Shown: piece after piece, positions 24,906-33,600 of the stretch
Position numbering within the stretch: position 1 is the stretch's first letter
How the letters are laid out: every line of letters starts with the position of its first letter
Assembly: GCF_020715685.1 (NCBI RefSeq)
Contig: NZ_CP085840.1
Location: 496,001 to 560,000, forward strand
From: Dermatobacter hominis
GTDB taxonomy: Bacteria > Actinomycetota > Acidimicrobiia > Acidimicrobiales > Microtrichaceae
Direction: 5' to 3'
Length of the DNA: 64,000 bases
The notes under the pieces: model-generated
Database searches by the model: none
Told to the model about the DNA's origin: nothing
The model's input: only the letters and a program-made list of their open reading frames with translations
Position numbers and translations under genes: made by a program

Positions 24906-26071
24906 CCGGGACAGGTCGCCAGGCCCGGCACCAGCACCGTCGTCACGGTGCCGGTCCCCGCCGTGACGGCGCTGGCGGTCGCCTGGCAGGTCGAGCCCCA
25001 GCGCAGGAGCATCCCGCCCGAGTAGGTCGTGGGGATCGTGGCGACGGTCGCCCGGGTGGTGCCGTCGGGGAGCACCTGCGCGAGGTCGGGCACCCGCGGC
25101 GGCGTCAGGAGCGCCCCCGCCGCAGCGAGCACCTCGGCCGCGTCGGGCGACCGGCCGTCGCCCCCGCCGACGACGACCGCACGCGTGCCCGGTGCCGGGG
25201 CGGCCACGCGCACCGGCACGTCGATCCGCTGGCGCTCGCCGTACGCCCCGTTCCCGTCGCACGCCGTGACCTCGACCCGGATCACCGTCGAGGCCCCCTC
25301 CGCGGTGGGCGTCGCATAGCGGAACGGCACCGCGATGGTGCCGTTCGCGCCCGTGCCCCGGCCGTCGCACGGCGGCCGCTCCGCGCTCGCCGCGACCGGC
25401 AGCGTGATCGCCGGGTCGCCGAAGTCCGCCGTCGCCCCGACCGCCGCCGCGTCGACGACGTCGGGATCGCTCCACGTCACCTGCAGGACCACCGCCTGGC
25501 CGGCCGCGGGGGTCGTGGTCGGCCGGCCCTCGGCGTCGACGAGCGTCGCCGAGGCCGTCATCACCTGGTTGGGCGGCACGGTCGTCGGGGGTGCGGTCGT
25601 GACCGGGACCGTGGTCAGCGTCGGGCCGGTCGTCGTCGAGGTCGGCACCGTGGTCATCGGCACCGTCGTGACGACCACGGGCGCCGTCGTGGCCGGGGCG
25701 ATCGTCGTCGTCGTGGTCGTCGTGCGGTCGCCGTCGGCGTTGATCTCCTCGGGGTCGGGGTGCGGCCACAGCAGCACCCCGAGCGCGACGGCGCACACGG
25801 CCCCCACCCCGCCGAGCACGGCCCGGCGGCGGCGCAGCCGGCGCCCGGCCCGCACCCCCACGAGGTGGCGGGCCTCGTCGAGGTCGAGCCCCGGCACGGC
25901 GAGGCCGGCCAGCACGACCGACGCCGGCGACGGCTCCGGCCCCTCGGCGCCGTCGGACCCGTCGACGCGCGGCGCGCCCCGGTCCCCGTCGCCCGAGCCC
26001 CCACCCGCCGGTCCGGTGCCGGCCGGTCCGGCGGGCGTGTCGACGACCTCGAGGTCGCTGACCTCGCTCAC
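24860..26071 (-). CDS. Single-pass membrane protein with Thr-rich stalk, partner of sigma-like gene
   Basis: A 403-residue protein: an acidic/Gly-rich cytoplasmic part of about 75 residues, a basic cluster, one membrane helix (VLGGVGAVCAVALGVLLW), a Thr/Val/Pro-rich stalk of about 70 residues, then an extracellular beta-rich region with four Cys in two pairs. It may be an anti-sigma-like or surface protein; no zinc anti-sigma motif is visible, so this is a guess based on its GTGA overlap with the sigma-like frame upstream. Its stop lies inside the 3' end of fbiC on the other strand. Confidence 0.68.
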   Translation of the reverse strand: MSEVSDLEVVDTPAGPAGTGPAGGGSGDGDRGAPRVDGSDGAEGPEPSPASVVLAGLAVPGLDLDEARHLVGVRAGRRLRRRRAVLGGVGAVCAVALGVLLWPHPDPEEINADGDRTTTTTTTIAPATTAPVVVTTVPMTTVPTSTTTGPTLTTVPVTTAPPTTVPPNQVMTASATLVDAEGRPTTTPAAGQAVVLQVTWSDPDVVDAAAVGATADFGDPAITLPVAASAERPPCDGRGTGANGTIAVPFRYATPTAEGASTVIRVEVTACDGNGAYGERQRIDVPVRVAAPAPGTRAVVVGGGDGRSPDAAEVLAAAGALLTPPRVPDLAQVLPDGTTRATVATIPTTYSGGMLLRWGSTCQATASAVTAGTGTVTTVLVPGLATCPGQAGAVAGTGSPTRP

Positions 26072-26692
26072 TGGTCCCCCAGGCGGGCGTCGAGCGGGCT
26101 CTCGACCTCGGCCGACACCCGTCGCCGGTCGGCCAGGCGGGTCCCGATGCGGGCCAGGCTCTCGTCGACCGCGGCCGGGGCCATCCCGAGCAGCGCGGCG
26201 GCCTGCCACGGCGGCAGCCCGCAGCCCAGGCACACCACGCCGACGCGCCGGTCCACGCGGCGGGCGCCCGACAGGGCCTCCTGCAGCTCCCACAGCGCGA
26301 GCCCGTGGACGTCCCACTCGGCGCCGACGCCGTCCTCGAGGAGGTCGGCCGGCAGCAGCTGGTCGGCGCGGGCGCCGTCGGGGAGCGCCACGTGGCCGGG
26401 GTGGCCGATCAGGCGGGCGAGGCAGAGCTCGGCCCGCCCAGCCCACGATGCGCTGCGCCGCCCGGTCGGTGTCCCGGAGGTGGTGCACCCGGGCCCGGCA
26501 GAGCGCCTCGACCGCCACCTCGTCCGCGGCGGGGTCGGACGCCGCCGGCGCGGTGCGGTCGCGGTCGAGCACGCGGCGGGCCAGCCCGACGACCGCCGGA
26601 TAGGTGCGCGCGAACAGCAGGTCGAAGTCCGATCGTGGCGCCACGGGCGCGACGACCTCGACCGTCCCAGCGCCGCTCGACCCGTCGTCCAC
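26068..26692 (-). pseudogene. ECF-like sigma factor gene interrupted by a +1 frameshift
   Basis: The first frame (GTG 26692, after AAGGGGGG) encodes FDLLFARTYPAVVGLARRVL and ADEVAVEALCRA, resembling sigma region 2, up to QRIVGWA. The second frame continues sensibly with AELCLARLIGHPGHVALP and a region-4-like helix-turn-helix, CGLPPWQAAALLGMAPAAVD, and stops at 26068. The frames join if one base is skipped in the G-rich run at 26430-26441. Either the gene is broken or the assembly has one extra base. The downstream membrane protein overlaps by GTGA, so the pair looks like sigma plus regulator. Confidence 0.6.
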
Positions 26693-26852
26693 GTCACCCC
26701 CCTTCCGCGTCCGTGCGGATCCAGCACCGCACCCTCGTCGACCGGCGCGGATCTTCCCACGGGAGACGGCCGGAGGGTGCGACCCACGGCCCCACCGCAG
26801 CCCCGCCCGGCGTGACCGTCCGACGCCCCGGCACCGGTACCGTGATCGACCG

Positions 26853-27890
26853 ATGGCCGAGCGCAGACCCAGGTACCGGACCGGTGACGACGACCTCGAC
26901 GCCCGCGTCGAGGAGCTGCTCGCCGACGCGGGCGTCGACAGCAACCAGGACCTCGCGTTCGAGCTGATGACGTCGGTGCTGCGGATGGCGAAGGAGGGCC
27001 TGTCGCGGGGCGACCTGAAGATCGCCAACTCCACCCTCAAGGAGATGCGCTACGCCTTCCACGTCTTCGACCCGTACCGCTCGGTCCGCAAGCTCGCGAT
27101 CTTCGGCTCGGCCCGCACCGGCATCGACGAGCCGGCCTACGGCGCGGCCCGGGCCGTCGGCCGGGCGATCGCGGACGAGGGCTGGATGGTCATCACCGGT
27201 GGCGGGCCCGGGATCATGACCGCCGGGATCGAGGGCGCGGGCACCGAGAACAGCTTCGCCGTCAACATCGTCCTGCCGTTCGAGCCGGCCGGCGGGGGCG
27301 TGATGGTCAACGACGGCAAGGTCATCAACTTCAAGTACTTCTTCAACCGGAAGCTGACCTTCATGAAGGAGGCCTCCGCGTACGTCATGTTCCCCGGCGG
27401 GTACGGGACCATGGACGAGACCTTCGAGCTGCTGACCCTCCTGCAGACCGGTCGCGAGGTGCCGGCTCCCATCGTGCTGTTCGAGCCCGAGGGCGACGCC
27501 TACTGGCGCAGCTTCCGCCACTTCCTCGAGGTCGAGCTCCTCGACTCGCGCCTCATCCGCCGCGACGACCTCGACCTGTTCCACATCACCTCGGACGTCG
27601 GCGACGCCATCGAGCACCTGACCCGCTTCTACCGGGTCTTCGACTCGATCCGCTACGTCGGCGGCCGCCTGGTGCTCCGGCTCCGGAAGGAGCCGACCGA
27701 CGAGCAGCTCGCCCAGCTCAACGAGCAGTTCTCCGACATCGTGGCGTCGGGCGAGATCGAGCGGACCGAACCCGCCCCGGTCGAGATCGCCGACGGCGAC
27801 GCCCTGTCGATGCACCGGATCCGGTTCCGGTTCATCAACAACGAGTACGCGCGCCTGCACGCCATGATCCGGGTGATCAACACGTTCTGA
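26853..27890 (+). CDS. TIGR00730/LOG-family Rossmann protein
   Basis: A 345-residue protein with a LOG-type nucleotide-monophosphate hydrolase domain at about 75-250: AIFGSARTGIDEPAYGAA, ITGGGPGIMTAGIEGA and the catalytic signature MFPGGYGTMDETFE. LOG enzymes release cytokinin-like bases from nucleotides or act as pyrophosphohydrolases. This version has N- and C-terminal extensions beyond the usual 190 residues, as in the longer actinobacterial paralogues. TACCGT at 26838-26843 ends 9 nt before ATG 26853. Confidence 0.88.
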   Translation: MAERRPRYRTGDDDLDARVEELLADAGVDSNQDLAFELMTSVLRMAKEGLSRGDLKIANSTLKEMRYAFHVFDPYRSVRKLAIFGSARTGIDEPAYGAARAVGRAIADEGWMVITGGGPGIMTAGIEGAGTENSFAVNIVLPFEPAGGGVMVNDGKVINFKYFFNRKLTFMKEASAYVMFPGGYGTMDETFELLTLLQTGREVPAPIVLFEPEGDAYWRSFRHFLEVELLDSRLIRRDDLDLFHITSDVGDAIEHLTRFYRVFDSIRYVGGRLVLRLRKEPTDEQLAQLNEQFSDIVASGEIERTEPAPVEIADGDALSMHRIRFRFINNEYARLHAMIRVINTF

Positions 27891-27933
27891 CGTCGTCCAC
27901 GGCGCCCAGCGTGACCGGGTGCCGCAGCCCTGC

Positions 27934-28497
27934 TCAGGCCGGCTCGACGGGAACGTCGAACGCGGGGAGGCCGTCGATGCTCACGGCGTTCTTCCGCGCC
28001 CGGTAGGCGTCGAGCTCCTCGTCGCTGCGGTTCGAGGCCCAGTCGTCGAGCCGCGTGCGGTCGGCGACGTAGTCCATCAGCGGCACCGAGTAGCCGCACG
28101 AGTCGCCGACGCGGTCGACGTCGACCACGATCACCGAGCGGGCGCCGCGGTGCGGTCCGAAGTGGCCGACCAGCTCGTCCCAGCCGTCGTCGCCCGGCAG
28201 CACGACACGACCCGTGCCGTGGAAGCGGACGATGCGCGGCGGCCCGTCGAACGCGCACCACATCAACGTGATCCGACCGTTCTGGCGGAGGTGCGCCACC
28301 GTCTCGGCGCCGCTGCCGGTGAGGTCGAGGTAGGCGCAGCGGTCGCCCTCGAGGAAGGCGAACGTGTCGCCCATGCCCTTCGGCGAGAGGTTCACGTGCC
28401 CGCCGTCGCCCGACGGCGCGGTGGCGACGAAGAAGAGGTGCTGGCGACCGACCCAGTCCCGGATCACGTCGTCGATGCCGTCCCTGACCTTGCCCAC
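27934..28497 (-). CDS. Pyridoxamine 5'-phosphate oxidase-family FMN protein
   Basis: A 187-residue split-barrel flavoprotein. HLFFVATAPSGDGGHVNLSPKG is the family opening, and GNGRITLM-like QNGRITLMWCAFDGPPRIVR the core; GTGRVV completes the barrel. Members are FMN or F420 dependent oxidoreductases; FbiC nearby makes F420 use possible but not shown. GTG 28497 has TAGGTT at 28504-28509, 6 nt upstream. Confidence 0.85.
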   Translation of the reverse strand: MGKVRDGIDDVIRDWVGRQHLFFVATAPSGDGGHVNLSPKGMGDTFAFLEGDRCAYLDLTGSGAETVAHLRQNGRITLMWCAFDGPPRIVRFHGTGRVVLPGDDGWDELVGHFGPHRGARSVIVVDVDRVGDSCGYSVPLMDYVADRTRLDDWASNRSDEELDAYRARKNAVSIDGLPAFDVPVEPA

Positions 28498-28603
28498 GGA
28501 CCGAACCTACCGGCCCGACCGACGCGCCCCCACCGGGTTGCCGTGCGTCACAGCCCCCGTGGACGAGCGCGCGCCGACGGCGGCTCCGACCGGCCCGGAC
28601 CGC

Positions 28604-28804
28604 TCAGGCCACGTCGTCGGGCTCGTCGAGCAGGTTGATCGCCTTCTCCACCGCGCGTCGCGCCCGGGTCAGGCGCTTCTCGTCGACCGGGAGCTCGTGG
28701 CCGCCGGCGTCGATCGACTCGCGGAGCCGGACGATGGCCAGGTCGGCCAGCTCCTCCGCGATGACCTCGAGCCGGCCCCGGATGTCGTCGAACTCGCCTG
28801 CCAT
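28604..28804 (-). CDS. Small helical protein of unknown function
   Basis: A 66-residue acidic, almost fully helical protein (DIRGRLEVIAEELADLAIVR, then ARRAVEKAINLLDEPDDVA). No known family recognised; the pattern suggests a small coiled-coil dimer. ATG 28804 is divergent from the Cys-rich gene at 28868, 63 bases apart. A TAGAGG sequence 8 nt before the start is a poor match to the local leaderless box. Confidence 0.68.
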   Translation of the reverse strand: MAGEFDDIRGRLEVIAEELADLAIVRLRESIDAGGHELPVDEKRLTRARRAVEKAINLLDEPDDVA

Positions 28805-28867
28805 GGGGGCAACCTCTACCACCTCCGGGTGACATCGGTGGTCGTGCCACGTCGGTAGTCTCGGCGA

Positions 28868-29663
28868 GTGGCTCCTCCCCCCGCCCCGGTCGAACCCCCG
28901 CCGCCGGGCGCCGACGACACGAGCACCCGGCAGTGGGTCAGCTTCGAGCACGACGGCGACACCTGGATGTTCGACGCCACGTTCCTGATGAGCCCCTACC
29001 GCTGCATCTTCGGCGACGGCTGCAAGGGGGTGCTCGACGAGGACGCGTCCGACCTCGGGCACGGGTGCTGCTCGTTCGGCGCCCACTTCGCCGACAAGCC
29101 CGACCGGGTGCGCGTGCGCGAGCTGATCGGCCGGCTGAGCAAGGACCAGTGGCAGCTGCGCAAGGAGGCCCCGCGCCGCCGGCGGCGCCATCACCCGCAA
29201 CGAGGACGGCGACTGGGTCACCCGCGTCCACGACGGCGCGTGCATCCTGCTCAACCGCACCGACTTCCACCGCGGCGCGGGCTGCGCCCTCCACGTCGCC
29301 GCGCTCGACGCCGGCGAGCGGCCGATGGACTGGAAGCCCGAGGTCTGCTGGCAGGTGCCGATCCGCCTCGAGTACCACACCGACGAGGTCGGCCACACCA
29401 CCCACACGGTCCGGGAGTGGCGACGCCGCGACTGGGGCGAGGGCGGCCTCGAGTTCCACTGGTGGTGCACCGAGGCACCTGAGGCGTTCACCGCCCACGA
29501 ACCGCTCGTGACGACGTGCCGCGACGACATCGTCGGGCTCGTCGGGCAGGCCGTCTACGACCGGCTCCGGGAGCACCTCGGCGTCGACGACGGGCCCGCG
29601 GCCGGGGTCACATGGCTGCCGCACCCGGCGGTCCGCCGCCGCCAGGCCCTCGGCGCTCCCTGA
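28868..29663 (+). pseudogene. Cys-rich protein, YkgJ/DUF3109-like, interrupted by a +1 frameshift
   Basis: Frame one (GTG 28868) encodes a Pro-rich start, WVSFEHDGDTWMFDATFLM, then CIFGDGCKGV and GHGCCSFGAHF, ending near KDQWQLRKEAPR. Skipping one base in the CG-repeat at 29170-29188 restores GGAITRNEDGDWVTRVHDGA, CILLNRTDFHRGAGCALHVA and VCWQVPIRLEY, stopping at 29663. The Cys spacing recalls YkgJ/DUF3109 metal-chelating proteins; the match is tentative. TAGTCT at 28856-28861 is 6 nt before GTG. It lies directly upstream of the McrB-like ATPase. Confidence 0.6.
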
Positions 29664-29717
29664 ACCGACTCCCACCCGTTCCTCAAGGCGGGTCCGGACC
29701 GCGCCGAACTGTCAGGT

Positions 29718-30653
29718 GTGACCGCGTTCTCCGCCCCCGAACTGACCCGGGTCGCCGAGCAGGAGGGGATGATCTTCCCTCCCTACGTCGTCGACCAGCT
29801 GGTCGCCGCCCTCGACGCCGGCAAGCACGTCATCCTGACCGGACCACCCGGCACCGGGAAGACCACGCTCGCCTACCTGGCGGCCGAGCTGGGCCGCCAC
29901 TCGATGCTCTGCACCGGCTACCAGCCGACGACCGCCACCTCGGAGTGGACCACCTTCGAGACCATCGGCGGCCTCCAGCCCACGCCCGAGGGGCTCATCT
30001 TCCGTCCCGGCCTGTTCGTCGAGGCGATCGAGACCGGCAAGTGGCTCGTGATCGACGAGCTCAACCGCTCGAACTTCGACCGGGCCTTCGGCCAGCTGTT
30101 CACCGTCCTGTCGGGCTCGGCGGTCGTCCTCCCCTTCCGCCGCAGCGGGCAGATCAAGCCGATCTCGCTCGTCCCGCACGGCGTCGAGCCCCCCGGTGAG
30201 ACCGACCCCATCCGGCTCCCGGCCAGCTGGCGGATCATCGCCACGATGAACGCGCTCGACAAGCACCTGCTGTTCGACATGTCGTACGCGCTCATGCGCC
30301 GCTTCGCCTTCATCGAGGTGACGACGCCGCCCGACTGGGCCTACGAGCGGCTCCTCGAGGGCGAGGGCGAGCTCGTGAAGAAGCTGCTGCCACTTCGCCA
30401 GCTCAACAACCTCGGCCCGGCCATCTACGTCGACGCCATGCGCTACGTCAGCCGCCGCAGCCGCGACGACATCTCCGAGTCGCGGATGCTGTTCGAGGTG
30501 TTCTACGCCTTCTTCCTGCCGCAGTTCGAGGGCATCGACGAGCACACCGCCGTCAGCCTCTACCGGACGGTGGCGAAGCAGCTGGACCCGCCCGAGCAGC
30601 AGGAGGCCCGCCGGGTCGTCGCCGAGCTCCTGGGCGAGGAACTGGTCGGCTGA
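29718..30653 (+). CDS. McrB-like AAA_5 ATPase
   Basis: A 311-residue protein consisting almost only of an AAA_5 (dynein/MoxR/McrB-related) domain: Walker A LTGPPGTGKTTLAYLAA, Walker B WLVIDELNRSNFDRAFGQLF, sensor I WRIIATMNALDKHLLFDMSY and arginine-rich ALMRRFAF. The Asn-Arg-x-Asn after Walker B and TMN..D motif resemble McrB more than classic MoxR. No N-terminal DNA-binding domain is present. The McrC-like gene begins 3 bases after its stop, so the two almost certainly act together. Confidence 0.82.
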   Translation: MTAFSAPELTRVAEQEGMIFPPYVVDQLVAALDAGKHVILTGPPGTGKTTLAYLAAELGRHSMLCTGYQPTTATSEWTTFETIGGLQPTPEGLIFRPGLFVEAIETGKWLVIDELNRSNFDRAFGQLFTVLSGSAVVLPFRRSGQIKPISLVPHGVEPPGETDPIRLPASWRIIATMNALDKHLLFDMSYALMRRFAFIEVTTPPDWAYERLLEGEGELVKKLLPLRQLNNLGPAIYVDAMRYVSRRSRDDISESRMLFEVFYAFFLPQFEGIDEHTAVSLYRTVAKQLDPPEQQEARRVVAELLGEELVG

Positions 30654-30655
30654 CC

Positions 30656-31655
30656 GTGGACGACGCGGTCGTCGCCGGCCCGGCCGGCGATCCAGCACCC
30701 GTCGCGGACGACGGGGACCACGGACCGGACCCCCACCGCCGAGCTCTGGCGGCGCCGATCGCCGCGCTCCCCGGCGATCGCCTGCGCGACGGCCCTCACC
30801 GGGATCGACGGCGCCACCCTCGGCGACGCGACCGCCATCGCGCTGGCGGCGTCGGACGAGGCGGCCCACTTGCTCGAGGGCATGGAGCTGCGAATCCGGA
30901 CGCTCCCGACGACGGTCAGCAACTCGGCCGAGCGCTGCATCAACTCGGTGCGGGGCCCGATCATGTGGGCCGAGACCATCACGGCCCGGGCCAACGCCCT
31001 CGGCAACGACGACGTGTTCGTCTGCATGACCACCGAGCGGAGCTTCGACACCGTCGAGAACCAGCTGCTCGTCGACGCGCTGGAGTCGATCGCCGCCGCG
31101 TCCAAGGCCCTGCGCGGCCCCACCGGCGAACGGGTCGACGAGGCCGACGCGGCCCGCATCCTGGCGGTCGCACAGGACGCCGCCGGCTGGCGCGCCGACA
31201 GCCGCCTGGTCGGGATCCGGCCCCGCCGCCTCACCGGCCGCTCGGCGGCCCGGGTCCGCGGCGGTCACCGCAAGGCGAAGATGGAGCCCGTGCTCGCCGT
31301 CCGGCGCCGGGCCCGTGAGCCCTTCCTGCCCGAGGACCTCGTCGGCCTGGCCGACGAGTGGACGCGAGCGCTGCACCGCAGCGTGCTGCGCGTCGTCGAG
31401 GCGATGGAGCGGCCGCGGGTGCTGACGCTCAGCGACGGCGGCCTGTGGTGCCGCACGCTGTCGTTCCGGCACCCCGCGGTGCCGGGCGCGGGTCCGGCCG
31501 GGCTCGCGGTCCGCGGGCGTCCGGTGCTCCCGCCGCACGGCGACGTCGACGACGCCCCGTGGGCGTCGCTCCTGCCCCACGGCGGCCTCCGGCTCCCGGC
31601 GGAGGCCGGACCGGAGGAGATCAGGGCCCTGCTGGCTCAGTCCCGCTCGTCGTAG
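30656..31655 (+). pseudogene. McrC/DUF2357-like partner of the AAA ATPase, interrupted by a +1 frameshift
   Basis: GTG 30656 opens a frame encoding VDDAVVAGPAGDPAPVADD; one skipped base at the CCCCC run near 30728-30741 leads into the long frame AELWRRRSPRSPAIACATAL that runs to 31655. Without that skip, the first start in the long frame is TTG 30870. The part GPIMWAETITARANALG followed by ERSFDTVENQLLVDALESIA matches the McrC/DUF2357 pattern (WPRT...ARA, then sFDTpEN). I see no PD-(D/E)xK nuclease motif in the remainder, which is basic (GRSAARVRGGHRKAKMEP) and Pro-rich. Confidence 0.55.
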
Positions 31656-31822
31656 CGGTCGGGATCGTCCTCGTCGACGTCGTCGTAGGGCACCTCGACG
31701 TCGTCCGGGGCGGCAGGCGGGCGATCGGACTCCAGGTCGGTGAAGATGGCCTCGATGTCCAGATCCGGGCCGCGCTTCAAGGCCCGGGCTTCTTCGTAGC
31801 GGCGATGCCGACCCTTCTTCAC
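31637..31822 (-). CDS. Small charged protein
   Basis: A 61-residue protein with a basic head (VKKGRHRRYEEARALKRG) and a strongly acidic tail (DDVDEDDPDRYDERD). No family recognised. GTG 31822 is preceded by GGGGAG, and a good -10 TACACT lies at 31857-31862, about 35 bases upstream. Its 3' end overlaps the convergent McrC-like frame by 19 bases. Confidence 0.65.
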   Translation of the reverse strand: MKKGRHRRYEEARALKRGPDLDIEAIFTDLESDRPPAAPDDVEVPYDDVDEDDPDRYDERD

Positions 31823-32025
31823 AGAGCACTCCCCGTCATCAACGACCGGACGTTCAAGTGTAGCGCGAGCGCCGGGAGACCCGGTTGTACCCCCAGGCGC
31901 CCCGACGGGCCTCCTCCCCCGTCCCCGACGGCCTCTTCCCCCCTCCCCGCCGGGCATTCCACGGGCCCTCGACGGGCTCCGGGACGGGCCCGGGCCGGCC
32001 GACGACACGTGGATAGTGTGACCGC

Positions 32026-33600
32026 GTGACGACGCAGGACCGACCCGACCAGCCCGATCCCCGATGGTGGCGCAGCGGGGTGGTGTACCAGGTGTACCCC
32101 CGCAGCTTCGCCGACGCGAGCGGTGACGGCGTCGGCGACCTGGCGGGCGCGACGGCCCACCTCGGCCACCTCCGGGACCTCGGCGTCGACGCCGTCTGGT
32201 TCTCCCCGTTCTTCCGCTCCCCGATGGCCGACTTCGGCTACGACATCTCGGACCACTGCGACGTCGACCCCCTCTTCGGCGAGCTCGGCGACGCCGACCG
32301 CCTCGTCGAGGTGGCGCACGGGATGGGCCTCAAGGTCGTCCTCGACTTCGTGCCCGGCCACACCTCGGACCACCACCCGTGGTTCGCCGAGTCCCGCTCG
32401 TCGCGCCAGGACCCGAAGCGCGACTGGTACGTGTGGCGCGACCCCGCCCCCGACGGCGGGCCGCCGACCGACTGGCGCGCCGCCTTCGGCGACTACCCCG
32501 CGTGGACCTTCGACCCGACGACGGACCAGTACTACCTGCACCTCTTCCTCCCCGAGCAGCCCGACGTCGACTGGAACAACCCCGAGGTCGCCGCGGCCAT
32601 GACCGACGTGCTCCGGTTCTGGAGCGACCGCGGCGTCGACGGGTTCCGCATCGACGTCGTGCACTCGGTCGGCAAGCAGCTCGACGTGGACACCCCGCCC
32701 GAGCTCGTCGGCATCCCGGCCTGCGTCCTCGACCACGGGCCGGGCGTGCACGTGCGCCTCAAGGAGCTGCGGGCCGCCACCGACCGATTCGGGCGCCCGC
32801 CGGTCCTCATCGGCGAGACCTACGTCTTCGAGCGCGAGCGCGTCGTCGACTTCCTCGGCCACGGCGACGAGCTCCACCTCGGCTTCAACATCCCCGCCCT
32901 GCACTCGCCCTGGGACGCGGCGGTGTGGACCGACGAGATCGCCAGCGCGATCGAGCTCTACGAACCGGTCGACGGCTGGCCGTGCTGGGTCCTGTCGAAC
33001 CACGACGTCGTCCGCCACCGCACCCGCTACGGCACCGAGGCCCGGGCCCGGGCCGCCGCCGTCCTGCTCCTCACGCTGCGGGGCACCCCGTTCCTGTACC
33101 AGGGCGAGGAGCTCGGCCTGCAGGACGCCGTCGTGCCCCCCGAGCGCGTCGTGGACCCCGGCGGCCGCGACGGCTGCCGCGCCCCGATCCCGTGGGACGA
33201 CGGCGCGCAGTGCGGCTGGCCCGCGGACCCGTGGCTGCCCTTCGCCCCCGACGCCGCCGCGCTGAGCGCCGCCCGCCAGACCGGTGACCCGGCGTCGATG
33301 CTCGAGCACTACCGCCGGCTGCTCCACCTCCGCCGCCGGCTGCCCGCCCTCCACCGGGGCCGCGTCGAGCTCCTCGACGCCCCGGACGGCGTGGTCCGCT
33401 ACCGCCGCTGGGTCGACGGGGCCGCCGCCGGCGTGCCGTCGTCGGTCGAGGTCCTCGTCAACTTCACCGACGAGGAGGTCGCCGTGCCCGGGGCCGGAGG
33501 CGCCTGGATCGGCGGCACGGCCCTCGGCGAGCGGGCCCCCGACGGCGGGGCGCCCCTCGGACCCGACGAGGCCCGCATCCTGGACCGCAGCGACGGGTGA
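32026..33600 (+). CDS. GH13 alpha-glucosidase (oligo-1,6-glucosidase type)
   Basis: A 524-residue amylase-family enzyme that hydrolyses alpha-glucosides in the cytoplasm (no signal peptide). Family motifs: WWRSGVVYQVYPRSFADASG at the N-terminus, LDFVPGHTSDHH (region I), GFRIDVVHS with the nucleophile Asp (II), VLIGETYVFE with the acid/base Glu (III) and VLSNHDVVRH with the transition-state Asp (IV). Length is normal. GTG 32026 has TAGTGT at 32014-32019, 6 nt upstream. Its stop overlaps the TSUP permease start as GTGA. Confidence 0.93.
   Translation: MTTQDRPDQPDPRWWRSGVVYQVYPRSFADASGDGVGDLAGATAHLGHLRDLGVDAVWFSPFFRSPMADFGYDISDHCDVDPLFGELGDADRLVEVAHGMGLKVVLDFVPGHTSDHHPWFAESRSSRQDPKRDWYVWRDPAPDGGPPTDWRAAFGDYPAWTFDPTTDQYYLHLFLPEQPDVDWNNPEVAAAMTDVLRFWSDRGVDGFRIDVVHSVGKQLDVDTPPELVGIPACVLDHGPGVHVRLKELRAATDRFGRPPVLIGETYVFERERVVDFLGHGDELHLGFNIPALHSPWDAAVWTDEIASAIELYEPVDGWPCWVLSNHDVVRHRTRYGTEARARAAAVLLLTLRGTPFLYQGEELGLQDAVVPPERVVDPGGRDGCRAPIPWDDGAQCGWPADPWLPFAPDAAALSAARQTGDPASMLEHYRRLLHLRRRLPALHRGRVELLDAPDGVVRYRRWVDGAAAGVPSSVEVLVNFTDEEVAVPGAGGAWIGGTALGERAPDGGAPLGPDEARILDRSDG

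Noticed and set aside
22011-25796. A 1261-codon open frame on the minus strand across hxlR, fbiC and beyond
   Set aside because: Its translation is repetitive Arg/Gly/Asp/Val sequence antisense to clear FbiC motifs; long shadow frames are normal at this GC content.
26430-26441. Programmed +1 frameshifting in the sigma-like gene
   Set aside because: There is no stop-codon slippery context or stimulatory structure, and two other genes nearby show the same kind of single-base disruption, which points to sequence error or decay.
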